NCBI RefSeq assembly: GCF_036250695.1
Contig: NZ_CP109427.1
Span: 6,510,001 to 6,574,000 of the forward strand
DNA length: 64,000 bases
Direction of reading: 5' to 3'
Source: Streptomyces sp. NBC_01497
Lineage (GTDB): Bacteria; Actinomycetota; Actinomycetes; Streptomycetales; Streptomycetaceae
The position numbers and the translations under genes were made by a program. This document shows, one piece after another, positions 17,161 to 25,928 of the stretch. Position 1 is the first letter of the stretch, and the number at the start of each line of letters is the position of its first letter. The notes below the pieces were generated by a model, which saw only the letters and a program-made list of their open reading frames with translations, had not been told where the DNA came from and made no database searches.

Positions 17161-18429
17161 GTGTTCGGAATCATCAGACCGTGCGCCCATCGGCTCACCG
17201 AAAGCCTCAGGACCGAGTGGATGGCACATCTGTGCGGGCTCTGCCTGGCACTTCGCGCGGACCACGGCCAGCTGTCGAGGGTCGTCACCAACTACGACGG
17301 CCTGATCGTCTCGGTTCTGACGGAGGCACAGACATCGCGCCTGCCGGACGGCCGCCGCACGGCGGGCCCCTGCCCGCTGCGCGGAATGCGCACCGCGCCG
17401 GTCGCCCGGGGCGAGGGCGCGCGGCTCGCCGCCGCCGTCTCGCTCGTCCTGGCGTCGGCGAAGATACGCGACCACGCCGACGACGGGGACGGGGCGCTGC
17501 GGCGCCGGCCGGTGGCCGCGGCGGCCCGCCGGGTGGCGGCCGGCTGGGACCGGGCGGGCGCCCGTACCGGCGCCGAACTCGGCTTCGACACGGCCGTCCT
17601 GGCCGGGGCCGCCGCCCGGCAGGCGGACATCGAGGCGGCGGTGGTGGCCGGTTCGGGCACCACCGCTCTCCTGGCGGTGACGGAGCCGGCCGCGACCGCG
17701 ACGGCAGCCGCCTTCGCGCACACGGCGGTGCTCGCCGGGCGGCCGGGCAACCGGGAACCGCTCGCGGAGGCGGGCCGGCTGTTCGGACGCCTCGCCCACC
17801 TGCTGGACGCCGTGGAGGACCAGGCTTCTGACGCCGCGTCGGGAGCCTGGAACCCGCTCACCGCGACCGGCACCTCGCGCGCCGAGGCGCGGCGGCTCGC
17901 CGACGACGCGGTGCACGGCATCCGGCTGGCCCTGCGGGACGTGGACTTCGCGGACGGGCGGCTGGCGCACGCACTGCTGGCGCACGAGTCACGGGTGGCG
18001 GTGGACCGGGCGTTCGGCACGGCGGGCTGTACGCACGGCCCTTCGCCGGTGGGCGCGGCGGACCCGAAAGCGCCGCACGATCCGCGGGTCCCGTACGACC
18101 CGGCGGCGCCACGGGTCCCGGAGGGTCCCGGGGCGCCGGGCGGTCCCGGGGAGCCCGAGGGGCCGCACAAGCCGGGCAAGCGGGGGTTCTTGGCGGGGTG
18201 CGCGGTGGCCGCGGGGCTGTGCTGCACCTGCAGGACATGCTGCGCGAAGGAGTTCGAGGGGCCCTGGTCGGGAGAGAGGCAGGAGGGCCTGTGCCGGGAC
18301 GTGGGCAACTGCGACTGCTCCGACGGCGACTGCTCCGGATGCGGCGACTGCCTCCAGTGCTGCCAGTGCTGCTCGAACTGTGACGGCTGCGACGGATGTG
18401 ACGGCTGCGACTGCGACTGCGGCTGCTGA
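17161..18429 (+). CDS. DUF5685-type protein with extremely cysteine-rich C-terminal tail
   Basis: 422 aa. The GTG at 17161 is chosen because GGGGGAG stands 6 bases upstream and the family begins MFGIIRPCAHRL; in-frame starts further left lack this. The N-terminal 300 residues are mostly helical and Ala-rich with a CGLCLALRADHGQ segment (Cys36 and Cys39 region), and HDG/phytoene-like helical packing is possible. A collagen-like Pro/Gly linker (about 305-340) leads to a tail with about 23 Cys in 76 residues, ending CDGCDGCDGCDCDCGC. The tail could bind metals or form disulfides. There is no signal peptide. Function unknown; conserved in streptomycetes as far as I recall. Confidence 0.78.
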   Translation: MFGIIRPCAHRLTESLRTEWMAHLCGLCLALRADHGQLSRVVTNYDGLIVSVLTEAQTSRLPDGRRTAGPCPLRGMRTAPVARGEGARLAAAVSLVLASAKIRDHADDGDGALRRRPVAAAARRVAAGWDRAGARTGAELGFDTAVLAGAAARQADIEAAVVAGSGTTALLAVTEPAATATAAAFAHTAVLAGRPGNREPLAEAGRLFGRLAHLLDAVEDQASDAASGAWNPLTATGTSRAEARRLADDAVHGIRLALRDVDFADGRLAHALLAHESRVAVDRAFGTAGCTHGPSPVGAADPKAPHDPRVPYDPAAPRVPEGPGAPGGPGEPEGPHKPGKRGFLAGCAVAAGLCCTCRTCCAKEFEGPWSGERQEGLCRDVGNCDCSDGDCSGCGDCLQCCQCCSNCDGCDGCDGCDCDCGC

Positions 18430-19021
18430 CGCGCGGCGGCAGGGGGCGCCGGGCGGTGGGCCCGGGTCCGCTGGCCCGGTCGGCCGGCTCGGGTCGGTGG
18501 GCTCCGGGCGGCGGGCTCGCTCCGGGCGGCGCGGCGCGCGCTCCGGGGCTTCGGGCGGCGGACGGGACGCCACCCGCCCGTGACCGCCCCCGCGCGTCCT
18601 GCGGAGGGAGCCCGGCGGCCGCACGGCCATCCGGTGTCGGTGGTCGCGCCACGTCCCGGGCCGACGGGCCCGCCTCCCGGGGCCCGAACCGGAAGCGCGC
18701 GGCGGCCCGCGGGCGGAGCCCCGGTACGGCGGGCCACGGGCGGGCGCGAGCGGAGACAGAGGCGGTTTCCGGAAGGCCGCTCGCCGGGTGCGGGGCGACT
18801 CCTCGGATCGCCCGGAGTGTTCGCGAACCGGAATCGCCACTGCCCGGTTCGGGGCGCGCGCGGCGCGCCGCCGGTGCGGTCGGGGTGTGGTCGGTACCAC
18901 AGGCCCGTCCTCGACCGGGGGTTGTGTGCTACTCGCGGGTTTCGCCATAGTGGGCGGCCACATCCTCCGTACCGGAGCACCCCACATGCGCCCGGTGCGG
19001 TCCCCCACAGGAGGCCTGTCC
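18430..19021. other. 592-bp intergenic region before the secreted protease
   Basis: No gene is supported. The first 350 bases are very GC-rich low-complexity sequence with GGGCGGCGGGC-like words. From about 18900 the composition drops and a probable promoter (18922-18951) appears, followed by the AGGAGG ribosome binding site of the protease gene. Confidence 0.5.
18922..18951 (+). promoter_or_regulatory. Probable promoter of the S1 protease gene
   Basis: TTGTGT (18922-18927) and CATAGT (18946-18951) are separated by 18 bases, about 70 bases before the ATG at 19022. The match to the vegetative consensus is moderate. Confidence 0.4.
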
Positions 19022-20122
19022 ATGAAGAACGGTCAGCACCGGCGGATATCCGGAAAGCGCGCGGCGGTCGCGGGAGGCGCCGCCGCCGCTCTGGTGATGG
19101 CGGGCATCACCTTTCAGACTGCGAACGCGAGCGAGGGAACACCCCAGTTCACGGTGAAGTCGCTGTCCCCACTCGCGGCCGGAAAGCTCTCCTCGTCGCT
19201 CGGCAAGGACCTCGGCTCGGACAACGCGGCGGGCTCGTACTACGACGCGAGGACGAAGGCGCTCGTGGTGAACGTCCTGAGCGGTGACGCGGCGGACGCC
19301 GTGCGGCGCGCGGGCGGCAGGGCCAAGGTCGTCGCGAACTCGCTGAGCGAGCTGCGCGGCGCGACGAGGGCGCTGTCCGGCGCGGCGTCCTCCGTGGCCG
19401 GCACGTCCTGGGCGATCGACCCGGTGAGCGACAAGGTGGTCGTCACGGCCGACCGCACGGTCAAGGGCGACGCCCTCGCCAAGCTGGACACCGCGGTGAA
19501 GAACCTCGGCGGCAAGGCCGAGCTGAAACGGTCCACCGGGCAGTTCAAGCCGTTCATCGCGGGCGGCGACGCCATCGAGGGGTCGGGCGGCCGCTGCTCG
19601 CTGGGCTTCAACGTGGTCAAGGACGGCCAGCCGTACTTCCTGACGGCCGGTCACTGCACGCAGGCCATCAGCGACTGGACGGACGGGCAGGGCAACGCCC
19701 TCGGCTCGAACGCGGGCTCGGACTTCCCCGGGCACGACTACGGCCTGGTGAAGTACGCCTCCTCCGGCACCGCCCACCCGAGCGAGGTCGACCTGTACAA
19801 CGGCGGCACCCAGAAGATCACGGGGGCCGGTGCGGCGACGGTCGGGATGAACGTGACGCGCAGCGGCTCCACCACGCACGTCCACGACGGCACGGTCACG
19901 GGGCTCGACGCCACGGTCAACTACGGCGACGGCGACGTCGTGAACGGGCTGATCCAGACGGACGTCTGCGCCGAACCGGGCGACAGCGGCGGGTCGCTGT
20001 TCTCCGGCAGCACCGCGATCGGGCTGACGTCCGGCGGCAGCGGCGACTGCACGGCGGGCGGTCAGACGTTCTTCCAGCCGGTGCCGGCGGCGCTGACGGC
20101 GTTCGGCGCGCAGATCGGCTGA
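19022..20122 (+). CDS. Secreted S1-family serine protease, streptogrisin/alpha-lytic type
   Basis: 366 aa pre-pro-protease. A signal peptide (residues 1 to about 37, [20 protein letters not shown]) ends before ANASEG. An alpha-lytic-type propeptide covers about 40-178 and is needed for folding. The mature domain starts near Ile179 ([20 protein letters not shown]), very like streptogrisin A/B. The catalytic triad is His211 (TAGHCT), Asp239 (GHDYGLVKY) and Ser322 (EPGDSGGSL). Cys192/212 and Cys316/343 are placed for the two conserved disulfides. Streptogrisins are mostly chymotrypsin-like with broad specificity. AGGAGG precedes the ATG, and a large hairpin follows the stop. Confidence 0.93.
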   Translation: MKNGQHRRISGKRAAVAGGAAAALVMAGITFQTANASEGTPQFTVKSLSPLAAGKLSSSLGKDLGSDNAAGSYYDARTKALVVNVLSGDAADAVRRAGGRAKVVANSLSELRGATRALSGAASSVAGTSWAIDPVSDKVVVTADRTVKGDALAKLDTAVKNLGGKAELKRSTGQFKPFIAGGDAIEGSGGRCSLGFNVVKDGQPYFLTAGHCTQAISDWTDGQGNALGSNAGSDFPGHDYGLVKYASSGTAHPSEVDLYNGGTQKITGAGAATVGMNVTRSGSTTHVHDGTVTGLDATVNYGDGDVVNGLIQTDVCAEPGDSGGSLFSGSTAIGLTSGGSGDCTAGGQTFFQPVPAALTAFGAQIG

Positions 20123-20500
20123 CGGACGTATCCGTGCCGCAGGGCCGGGCGGGGGACACGGCGTCCCCGGCCCGGCCCTGCGGCGTGCCGGTCCCGCCAC
20201 CGTGATCCCTGCCGCCGTCCGGCCTGGGCTGCCCGCCTCCGCTCGGCCGCGGGGCGGTGTTGGTCCCGCCGGGCGACCATGGCGCTTCCCTGGTGACGGC
20301 GTGTCGGGTCGCCGGCCGCAGGGGCCGGGCGGGCGCGGGCGTGGAGCCGCGGTGGCCGGGGCCCGGGGAGCCGGGCGCGCTGTCGGGAGTGAATGTCCTG
20401 ATTCTGTAACCCCGCACCCGGTGAGGAGTGATGTGCACTTAATCTGCTTTTCCGCCGGGCGCGCCGAAGGTGTCCGGACTTACCCGTGGGGGGTCCCCGA
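20123..20500. other. 378-bp intergenic region (terminator, then promoter of lamin-tail protein gene)
   Basis: No gene is seen. The terminator hairpin at 20137-20183 occupies the left end. The middle is GC-rich with no recognised element. From about 20385 the sequence is AT-richer (GTGAATGTCCTGATTCTGTAA, then CTTAATCTGCTTTTCC), fitting a promoter for the gene at 20501. Confidence 0.5.
20137..20183 (+). terminator. Terminator after the S1 protease gene
   Basis: A perfect 14-bp outer stem (20137-20150 with 20170-20183) encloses a further 6-bp stem (20152-20157 with 20163-20168), 14 bases after the stop. Confidence 0.75.
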
Positions 20501-20962
20501 ATGTTCCGTATCCGTACTCTGTCCGCCGCCGGAGCGGCTGTCGCGGCCGTAGTGGCCGGGATGGCGCTGCTGCCCGCGCAGGCGCAGGCGGCTTCCGGTT
20601 CCGTGCACCTGTACAAGATCTACTACGACAGCCCCGGCACGGACCGCGGCGCGAACACCAGCCTCAACGCGGAGTACGTGCAGATCCGCAACACCACGTC
20701 GAAGGGGGTCAGCCTCAAGGGGTGGACGCTGACCGACGCGTCGCGGCACACGTACACGTTCGGCACGTACACGCTCGGCAAGGGCAAGACGGTCACCGTG
20801 CACACGGGCAAGGGCACGAACACGACGGCCAACCGCTACCAGGGGCGGGCCGCGTACGTGTGGAACAACGACAAGGACACGGCGACGCTGAAGAAGTCCA
20901 CGGGCGCGAAGGTAGACACCTGCTCCTACAACTCCACCAAGGCCGACTACACGATGTGCTGA
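20501..20962 (+). CDS. Secreted lamin-tail domain protein
   Basis: 153 aa. A signal peptide (about residues 1-34, ending LLPAQAQAAS) leads directly into a single lamin-tail domain: VHLYKIYYDSPGTDRGANTS, LNAEYVQIRNTTSKGVSLKG, WTLTDASRHTYTF, then TYTLGKGKTVTVHTG and VWNNDKDTATLKKSTG. This is the standard beta-sandwich order. The two Cys near the C-terminus (DTCSYN and TMC) could pair. The ATG at 20501 has a GGGGGG run 7 bases before it; the GTG at 20486 would overlap that site. Exported lamin-tail proteins often bind DNA, cell wall or nucleases as accessory domains; here it stands alone, so the role is unknown. Confidence 0.85.
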   Translation: MFRIRTLSAAGAAVAAVVAGMALLPAQAQAASGSVHLYKIYYDSPGTDRGANTSLNAEYVQIRNTTSKGVSLKGWTLTDASRHTYTFGTYTLGKGKTVTVHTGKGTNTTANRYQGRAAYVWNNDKDTATLKKSTGAKVDTCSYNSTKADYTMC

Positions 20963-20968
20963 TCGCAC

Positions 20969-21026
20969 CGCCCGCCGGTATCCCCGGCAACGGGGTCCGC
21001 CCGCCGGTATCCGCGGCAACCGGGTC
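20969..21026. repeat. Two tandem copies of a 29-bp unit
   Basis: Units 20969-20997 and 20998-21026 differ at two positions only (both C/G changes) and begin CGCCCGCCGGTATCC. They fill the space between the lamin-tail gene and the end of the convergent membrane protein gene, and may be a duplicated terminator arm. Confidence 0.6.
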
Positions 21027-21069
21027 CCGGCGGGTGGCGACGGGTCCGGCGGGCGTGGCCCCGGCGCTC

Positions 21070-22116
21070 TCAGGACGCCGGCGGGGCCGTCGCCGGCCGC
21101 GGAGCGGGGGGCTCCGCGGCCCGGCGGCCGCGGAGCAGGGCCGTCGCGACGAGCGTCACCAGGACGCCGCCGACCGCCCACGCGGACAGCACCAGCAGCG
21201 GACCGGTCACCGCGTTGCCCCGGAAGTACGCGATCGAGCGGGCCACCCAGGTGCCCGCGCCCACTGGGAGCGCCGGGCCGATCGCCCGCCAGAAGTCGGG
21301 CAGCAGCGGCAGCGGGAACGCGCCGCCCGCGCTCGGGTTGCCGCCGATCACGATCAGCAGGATCGCGATGCCGATGCCGACCACGCCGAAGAGCGTCTGG
21401 AGCGCCAGCGTCGCCGCGCCCACCGCGAAGACGGTGAGCGCCCCGAGCCCCCACAGGGCCCACACGCTGCCGGGCAGCGCGCCGAGGACCGGACCCGTGA
21501 TCACCGCGCCGAGGATGCCGCCGGCGATCGCGTACACCGCCGTCGTGGCGAGCCGGATCACCGCCCTGCTGCGGTTGGCGGGCCGGGCGCCCGCGCTGAT
21601 CGCGAGGATCGCGGCGCAGAGGTAGCCGCCGACGCACCAGCCGACGACCAGGTAGAAGGACGACAGGCCGTCCGCGTCCTGGACGGACGCGGGCGCGACG
21701 TCCTCGGGCTTCAGGGTGCGCTGCTGCTGTTGTTCGATCTGGCCGAAGACGTTCAGCAGCGCGCTGGTCTCGGTCGACCCCTGTCCCGACGCGATCAGCA
21801 GCGTGTCCGACGCGGCGCTCGGGTCGACGATCAGCGCGGCGTCGACGTCCCGGTCCAGCATCTGCCGCCGCGCCGCCGCCTCGTCGGGCAGGACCCGGGG
21901 GGACAGCGGGCCGCCGGGGAGCTGCCGAAGCTGCGACGCCACCTGCTCCGCGGCGTCCCCGGGCGCCACCACCGCCACTTTCACGTCCGTGGGCTCCGGA
22001 TGGTGCAGCGCGCCGACGTACGACGCGATGAAGAGGAGCTGCAGTACCAGGACGCCGAGCACCAGCAGTGCCGCGCGCGGTGTGACGGCCGTTTTGACCT
22101 CGTCCACGAAAGCCAT
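21070..22116 (-). CDS. Membrane protein, ABC-2 type / DUF3533-like
   Basis: 348 aa from an ATG at 22116 with GGTGGAG 5 bases upstream; the frame is open further left but that extension is Pro/Arg-rich. One membrane helix at about 15-38 (ALLVLGVLVLQLLFIASYVG) is followed by an extracytoplasmic domain of about 110 residues. Four to five helices follow from about residue 160 (FYLVVGWCVGGYLCAAILAI, ALWGLGALTVFAVGAATLAL, GIGIAILLIVIGG and later). This is the layout of ABC-2 type permease-like or Pip/YhgE-like proteins. No ATPase partner is adjacent. Substrate unknown. Confidence 0.75.
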   Translation of the reverse strand: MAFVDEVKTAVTPRAALLVLGVLVLQLLFIASYVGALHHPEPTDVKVAVVAPGDAAEQVASQLRQLPGGPLSPRVLPDEAAARRQMLDRDVDAALIVDPSAASDTLLIASGQGSTETSALLNVFGQIEQQQQRTLKPEDVAPASVQDADGLSSFYLVVGWCVGGYLCAAILAISAGARPANRSRAVIRLATTAVYAIAGGILGAVITGPVLGALPGSVWALWGLGALTVFAVGAATLALQTLFGVVGIGIAILLIVIGGNPSAGGAFPLPLLPDFWRAIGPALPVGAGTWVARSIAYFRGNAVTGPLLVLSAWAVGGVLVTLVATALLRGRRAAEPPAPRPATAPPAS

Positions 22117-22275
22117 GGCTCCACCGTCCGCCCGGCCGGACCGTCGCCCCAGGTGGGGAGGGCCGAATGGCTGGCCGAAAGGGGCGGGGCGAGGCGCCGG
22201 GCGGGTGTGCGGTGCCGGATGGCGGGGGCCGTCGGACGCCGCGGGCGGGGCAGGTCCCGGCGCTTCGATCATCAT

Positions 22276-22291
22276 TCGCACGAGCGTTCGA
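22276..22291. promoter_or_regulatory. LexA (SOS) box upstream of dnaE2
   Basis: TCGCACGAGCGTTCGA matches the actinobacterial SOS box TCGAAC-N4-GTTCGA at 11 of 12 defined positions. It lies 55 bases before the dnaE2 start. In actinobacteria dnaE2 and its Y-family partner are known damage-inducible genes, which supports the call. Confidence 0.7.
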
Positions 22292-22346
22292 AACTGGTTA
22301 TGGTGGAACCCGTGGGGGCGATTTCCGGACGGTTCAGGAGGTGGGT

Positions 22347-25300
22347 GTGCCGACGTTCACGCATCTGCACACCGCCTCCGGGTACTCCGTGCGCTACGGC
22401 GCCTCCCACCCGGCGGCGCTCGCCGCGCGCGCCGCTGAGCGGGGCCTCGGCGCGCTGGCCCTGACCGACCGCGACACCCTCGCGGGCACCGTCAGGTTCG
22501 CCAAGGCGTGCGGGACGCACGGGGTGCGACCGCTGTTCGGCGTGGATCTCGCGGTGCGGTCCTTCGCCCCGGACGGCGGGCCCGGGAGCGAGGGCGCCCT
22601 CGCGCCGCGCCGCCGCGCCACCCCTGTGCGCGGCGGAGCCTTCGTCGACGAGTCCGCGCCGCGCGCCGTCTTCCTCGCCCGCGACGGCGCGGCCGGCTGG
22701 GCCGACCTGTGCCGGCTCGTGTCCACCGCGCACGCCACCGGGGCGGCCGGCCCGGTCCTCGGCTGGGACGACAACCACGGCGAGGCCCTCACTGTCCTGC
22801 TCGGCCCGGACTCCGAGGTCGGCCGCGCCCTCGCGGCGGGCCGCCAGGACCGCGCCGCCCTGCTGCTCGCGCCCTGGCGCGAGGCGTACGGCGACGGCCT
22901 GCGCCTGGAGGTCGTACACCACGGCCGTACCGGTACGGGCCCCGGCTCGCTGCGCCACGCCGCCCGTACGCTCGGCTTCGCCGTCGAGCAGGGCGTACCC
23001 GCGGTGCTCGGCAACGCCGTGCGGTACGCGGACCCCGGCCTCGGCCCGGTCGCCGACGTGCTCGACGCGGCCCGCCGCCTCGTGCCCGTCGACCCGAGGG
23101 GCGGCCTCGACACGGGGGAGCGGTGGCTGAAGGACGCGGCGGCGATGGCCCGTACCGCAGACCTGGTCGCCGAGGCCGCGGGGCTGGGACGGGACACCGC
23201 GCACCGGCTGCTCGCGCTGACCGGGCTGACCGCGGACGCCTGCCGGGTCGATCCCGCGGGCGACATCGGTGTCATCGACATGGCGAAGGGGTTCGGCGCG
23301 CACAACGTGCACTTCCCCGAGCCCCGCCTGGTCGGCGCCGACCGCCGCACCGCCGCCCGGGTGCTGCGCTCGCGCGCGGCGGCCGGGATGGTCGCGCGCG
23401 GTTACGACCTGCGGCCCGATCACCGGGACTACTGGCAGCGGCTGGACGCCGAGCTGCGCACGATCGACTCCTTCGGCTTCGCCTCGTACTTCCTCACGGT
23501 CGCCGGGGTGAGCGACGACATCAAGAAGATGGGGATCCGGGTCGCCGCCCGCGGCTCGGGCGCCGGGTCGCTGGTCAACCACCTGCTGGGGGTCGCGCCC
23601 GCCGACCCGGTCGAGCACGGCCTGCTGATGGAGCGGTTCCTCTCCAGCCGGCGGCCCGGACTGCCCGACATCGACATCGACGTGGAGTCCGCGCGCCGCC
23701 TGGAGGTCTACCGCGCGATCCTCGACCGGTTCGGCCCCGAGCGGGTCGCGGCGGTCGCGATGCCGGAGACGTACCGGGTCCGGCACGCCGTACGGGACGT
23801 GGGCGCCGCGCTGTCCATGAACCCGGCCGAGATCGACCGGATCGCCAAGGCGTTCCCGCACATCCGGGCCAGGGACGCCCGGGCCGCGCTGGCGGAACTG
23901 CCGGAACTGGCAGACCTGGCGACAGGGCAGAAACGTTACGGCAGGTTCTGGGACCTGGTGGAGGCGCTGGACGCGCTGCCGCGCGGCATCGCCATGCACC
24001 CCTGCGGTGTGCTGCTCTCCGACGCCTCGCTGCTGCGCCGCACCCCGGTCGTGCCGACCAGTGGCGAGAACTTCCCGATGTCCCAGTTCGACAAGGAGGA
24101 CGTCGAGGACCTGGGCCTGCTCAAACTGGACGTGCTGGGCGTGCGGATGCAGTCCGCGATGGCGCACGCCGTCGCCGAGATCGCCCGCGCCACCGGCGAG
24201 GAACTGGACCTCGACGACCCGGCGCAGGTGCCGGAGGGCGACCCCGAGACGTACCGGCTGATCCGCTCCGCCGAGACGCTCGGCTGCTTCCAGATCGAGT
24301 CGCCCGGCCAGCGCGACCTGGTCGGCAGGCTCCAGCCCGCCACCTTCCACGACCTGGTCGTGGACATCTCGCTGTTCCGGCCGGGGCCCGTCGCCGCCGA
24401 CATGGTGCGGCCCTTCATCGAGGCGCGGCACGGCAGGGCGCCCGTCCGCTATCCGCACGACGACCTGGCGGGCGCGCTGGAGGAGACCTACGGGGTGGTC
24501 GTCTTCCACGAGCAGATCATCAAGATGCTGGACATCATGACCGGTTGCGGCCGGGAGGAGGCCGACCGGATCCGGCGCGGCCTGTCCGATCCCGAGTCGC
24601 AGGACAGGATCCGTGCCTGGTTCGAAGGGGCCACCCGGGAGAAGGGGTACGGTCCCGAGACCGCCGCGCGCGCCTGGGAGATCGTCGAGGCGTTCGGCTC
24701 GTACGGCTTCTGCAAGGCGCACGCCGTCGCGTTCGCCGTGCCGACGTACCAGTCGGCCTGGCTGAAGGCCCATCACCCGGCCGCCTTCTACGCGGGGCTG
24801 CTCACCCACGACCCGGGGATGTACCCGAAGCGGCTGCTGCTCGCCGACGCGCGCCGGCGCGGGGTGCCGGTGCTGCCGCTCGACGTGAACCGGTCGACGG
24901 TCACTCATAAAATCGAACTGGTGTCTGAGAGTGGGCCCGCCGTGGGGCGTTGGGGGCTGCGGCTCGCGCTCTCGGACGTCCACGGCATCAGCGAGGCGGA
25001 GAGCGCGCGGATCGAGGCGGGGCAGCCGTACACCTCGCTGCTCGACTTCGTCCAGCGCGCCCGCCCGGGCAGGCCGGTGGCCGACCGGCTCGCACAGGTC
25101 GGCGCGCTGGACGCGTTCGGCGCGAACCGCCGGGACCTGCTGCTGCACCTGTCCGAACTGGGCACGGCACAGCGCGGGAGGGGCACGCGCAGGGGCGGCT
25201 CCGGAGCCCAACTGCCGCTGGGCGAAGGGCGCGAGACCGCGGCGGTCGGGCTGCCCGACCTGGACGACACGGAGCGGCTGAGCGCCGAACTCGGTGTGCT

Positions 25301-25928
25301 GTCCATGGACGCGTCCAGGAACCTGATGGACGACCACCAGGCCTTCCTCGCCGAACTCGGCGTGTACGGGGCGAAACGGCTGCGGGACGTGCCGCACGGC
25401 GCGACGGTGCTGGTCGCGGGTGCCAAGGTGGCCACCCAGACCCCGCCGATCCGGTCCGGCAAGCGGGTCATCTTCACCACGCTGGACGACGGCAGCGGCC
25501 TGGTGGACCTGGCCTTCTTCGACGACTCGCACGACGCGTGCGCGTACACCGTCTTCCACTCCTGGCTGCTGCTGGTGCGCGGGGTGGTGCAGCGGCGCGG
25601 GCCGCGCAGCCTGAGCGTGGTGGGCGCGCGGGCCTGGAACCTCGCGGAACTGGTGGAACTCCGGCAGCGGGAGGGCCTGGAGGCGGTCGCCGCCGCGCTG
25701 GCCGCGCCCGCCCGGGGCAGCGGCACCGGTACGGACAACGGCGAGGGCGGAGCGGACGGAGGCGGTGCGGCGGGCGGCGGCGCCCCGGACGGCGCTTCCG
25801 GGTCCGGCCGCCGCATCCACCTGCCCACCGGCTACGAGATGAACCCCTGGTCCGACCTCCGCCCGGCGGGCGAAGGGCAGGGCACGGGACGGAAGTTGTG
25901 GCATGCGAGCCCGGGGAGTGCGGGATGA
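22347..25928 (+). CDS. dnaE2: Error-prone DNA polymerase III alpha subunit DnaE2 (ImuC)
   Basis: 1193 aa C-family polymerase for translesion synthesis. An N-terminal PHP domain (THLHTASGYSVRYGASHPAA, later ALTDRDTLAG) leads into the polymerase core. There RPGLPDIDIDVESARR (about residue 440) provides two catalytic Asp, with VAARGSGAGSLVNHLLG before it and EEADRIRRGLSDPE and GSYGFCKAHAVAFAVPTYQS after it. A C-terminal OB-fold stretch (GATVLVAGAKVATQTPPIRS, then GKRVIFTTLDDGSGLVDLAF) is present. The GTG at 22347 has AGGAGGTG just upstream. A LexA box in the leader fits SOS induction. The stop overlaps the next gene (ATGA), its Y-family partner. Confidence 0.93.
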   Translation: MPTFTHLHTASGYSVRYGASHPAALAARAAERGLGALALTDRDTLAGTVRFAKACGTHGVRPLFGVDLAVRSFAPDGGPGSEGALAPRRRATPVRGGAFVDESAPRAVFLARDGAAGWADLCRLVSTAHATGAAGPVLGWDDNHGEALTVLLGPDSEVGRALAAGRQDRAALLLAPWREAYGDGLRLEVVHHGRTGTGPGSLRHAARTLGFAVEQGVPAVLGNAVRYADPGLGPVADVLDAARRLVPVDPRGGLDTGERWLKDAAAMARTADLVAEAAGLGRDTAHRLLALTGLTADACRVDPAGDIGVIDMAKGFGAHNVHFPEPRLVGADRRTAARVLRSRAAAGMVARGYDLRPDHRDYWQRLDAELRTIDSFGFASYFLTVAGVSDDIKKMGIRVAARGSGAGSLVNHLLGVAPADPVEHGLLMERFLSSRRPGLPDIDIDVESARRLEVYRAILDRFGPERVAAVAMPETYRVRHAVRDVGAALSMNPAEIDRIAKAFPHIRARDARAALAELPELADLATGQKRYGRFWDLVEALDALPRGIAMHPCGVLLSDASLLRRTPVVPTSGENFPMSQFDKEDVEDLGLLKLDVLGVRMQSAMAHAVAEIARATGEELDLDDPAQVPEGDPETYRLIRSAETLGCFQIESPGQRDLVGRLQPATFHDLVVDISLFRPGPVAADMVRPFIEARHGRAPVRYPHDDLAGALEETYGVVVFHEQIIKMLDIMTGCGREEADRIRRGLSDPESQDRIRAWFEGATREKGYGPETAARAWEIVEAFGSYGFCKAHAVAFAVPTYQSAWLKAHHPAAFYAGLLTHDPGMYPKRLLLADARRRGVPVLPLDVNRSTVTHKIELVSESGPAVGRWGLRLALSDVHGISEAESARIEAGQPYTSLLDFVQRARPGRPVADRLAQVGALDAFGANRRDLLLHLSELGTAQRGRGTRRGGSGAQLPLGEGRETAAVGLPDLDDTERLSAELGVLSMDASRNLMDDHQAFLAELGVYGAKRLRDVPHGATVLVAGAKVATQTPPIRSGKRVIFTTLDDGSGLVDLAFFDDSHDACAYTVFHSWLLLVRGVVQRRGPRSLSVVGARAWNLAELVELRQREGLEAVAAALAAPARGSGTGTDNGEGGADGGGAAGGGAPDGASGSGRRIHLPTGYEMNPWSDLRPAGEGQGTGRKLWHASPGSAG

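Noticed and set aside
22272..25904. 1210-codon open frame on the minus strand opposite dnaE2
   Set aside because: It is the mirror of a well-conserved polymerase. GC-rich third codon positions keep antisense frames open; the translation is Arg/Gly/Val/Asp-rich without domain.
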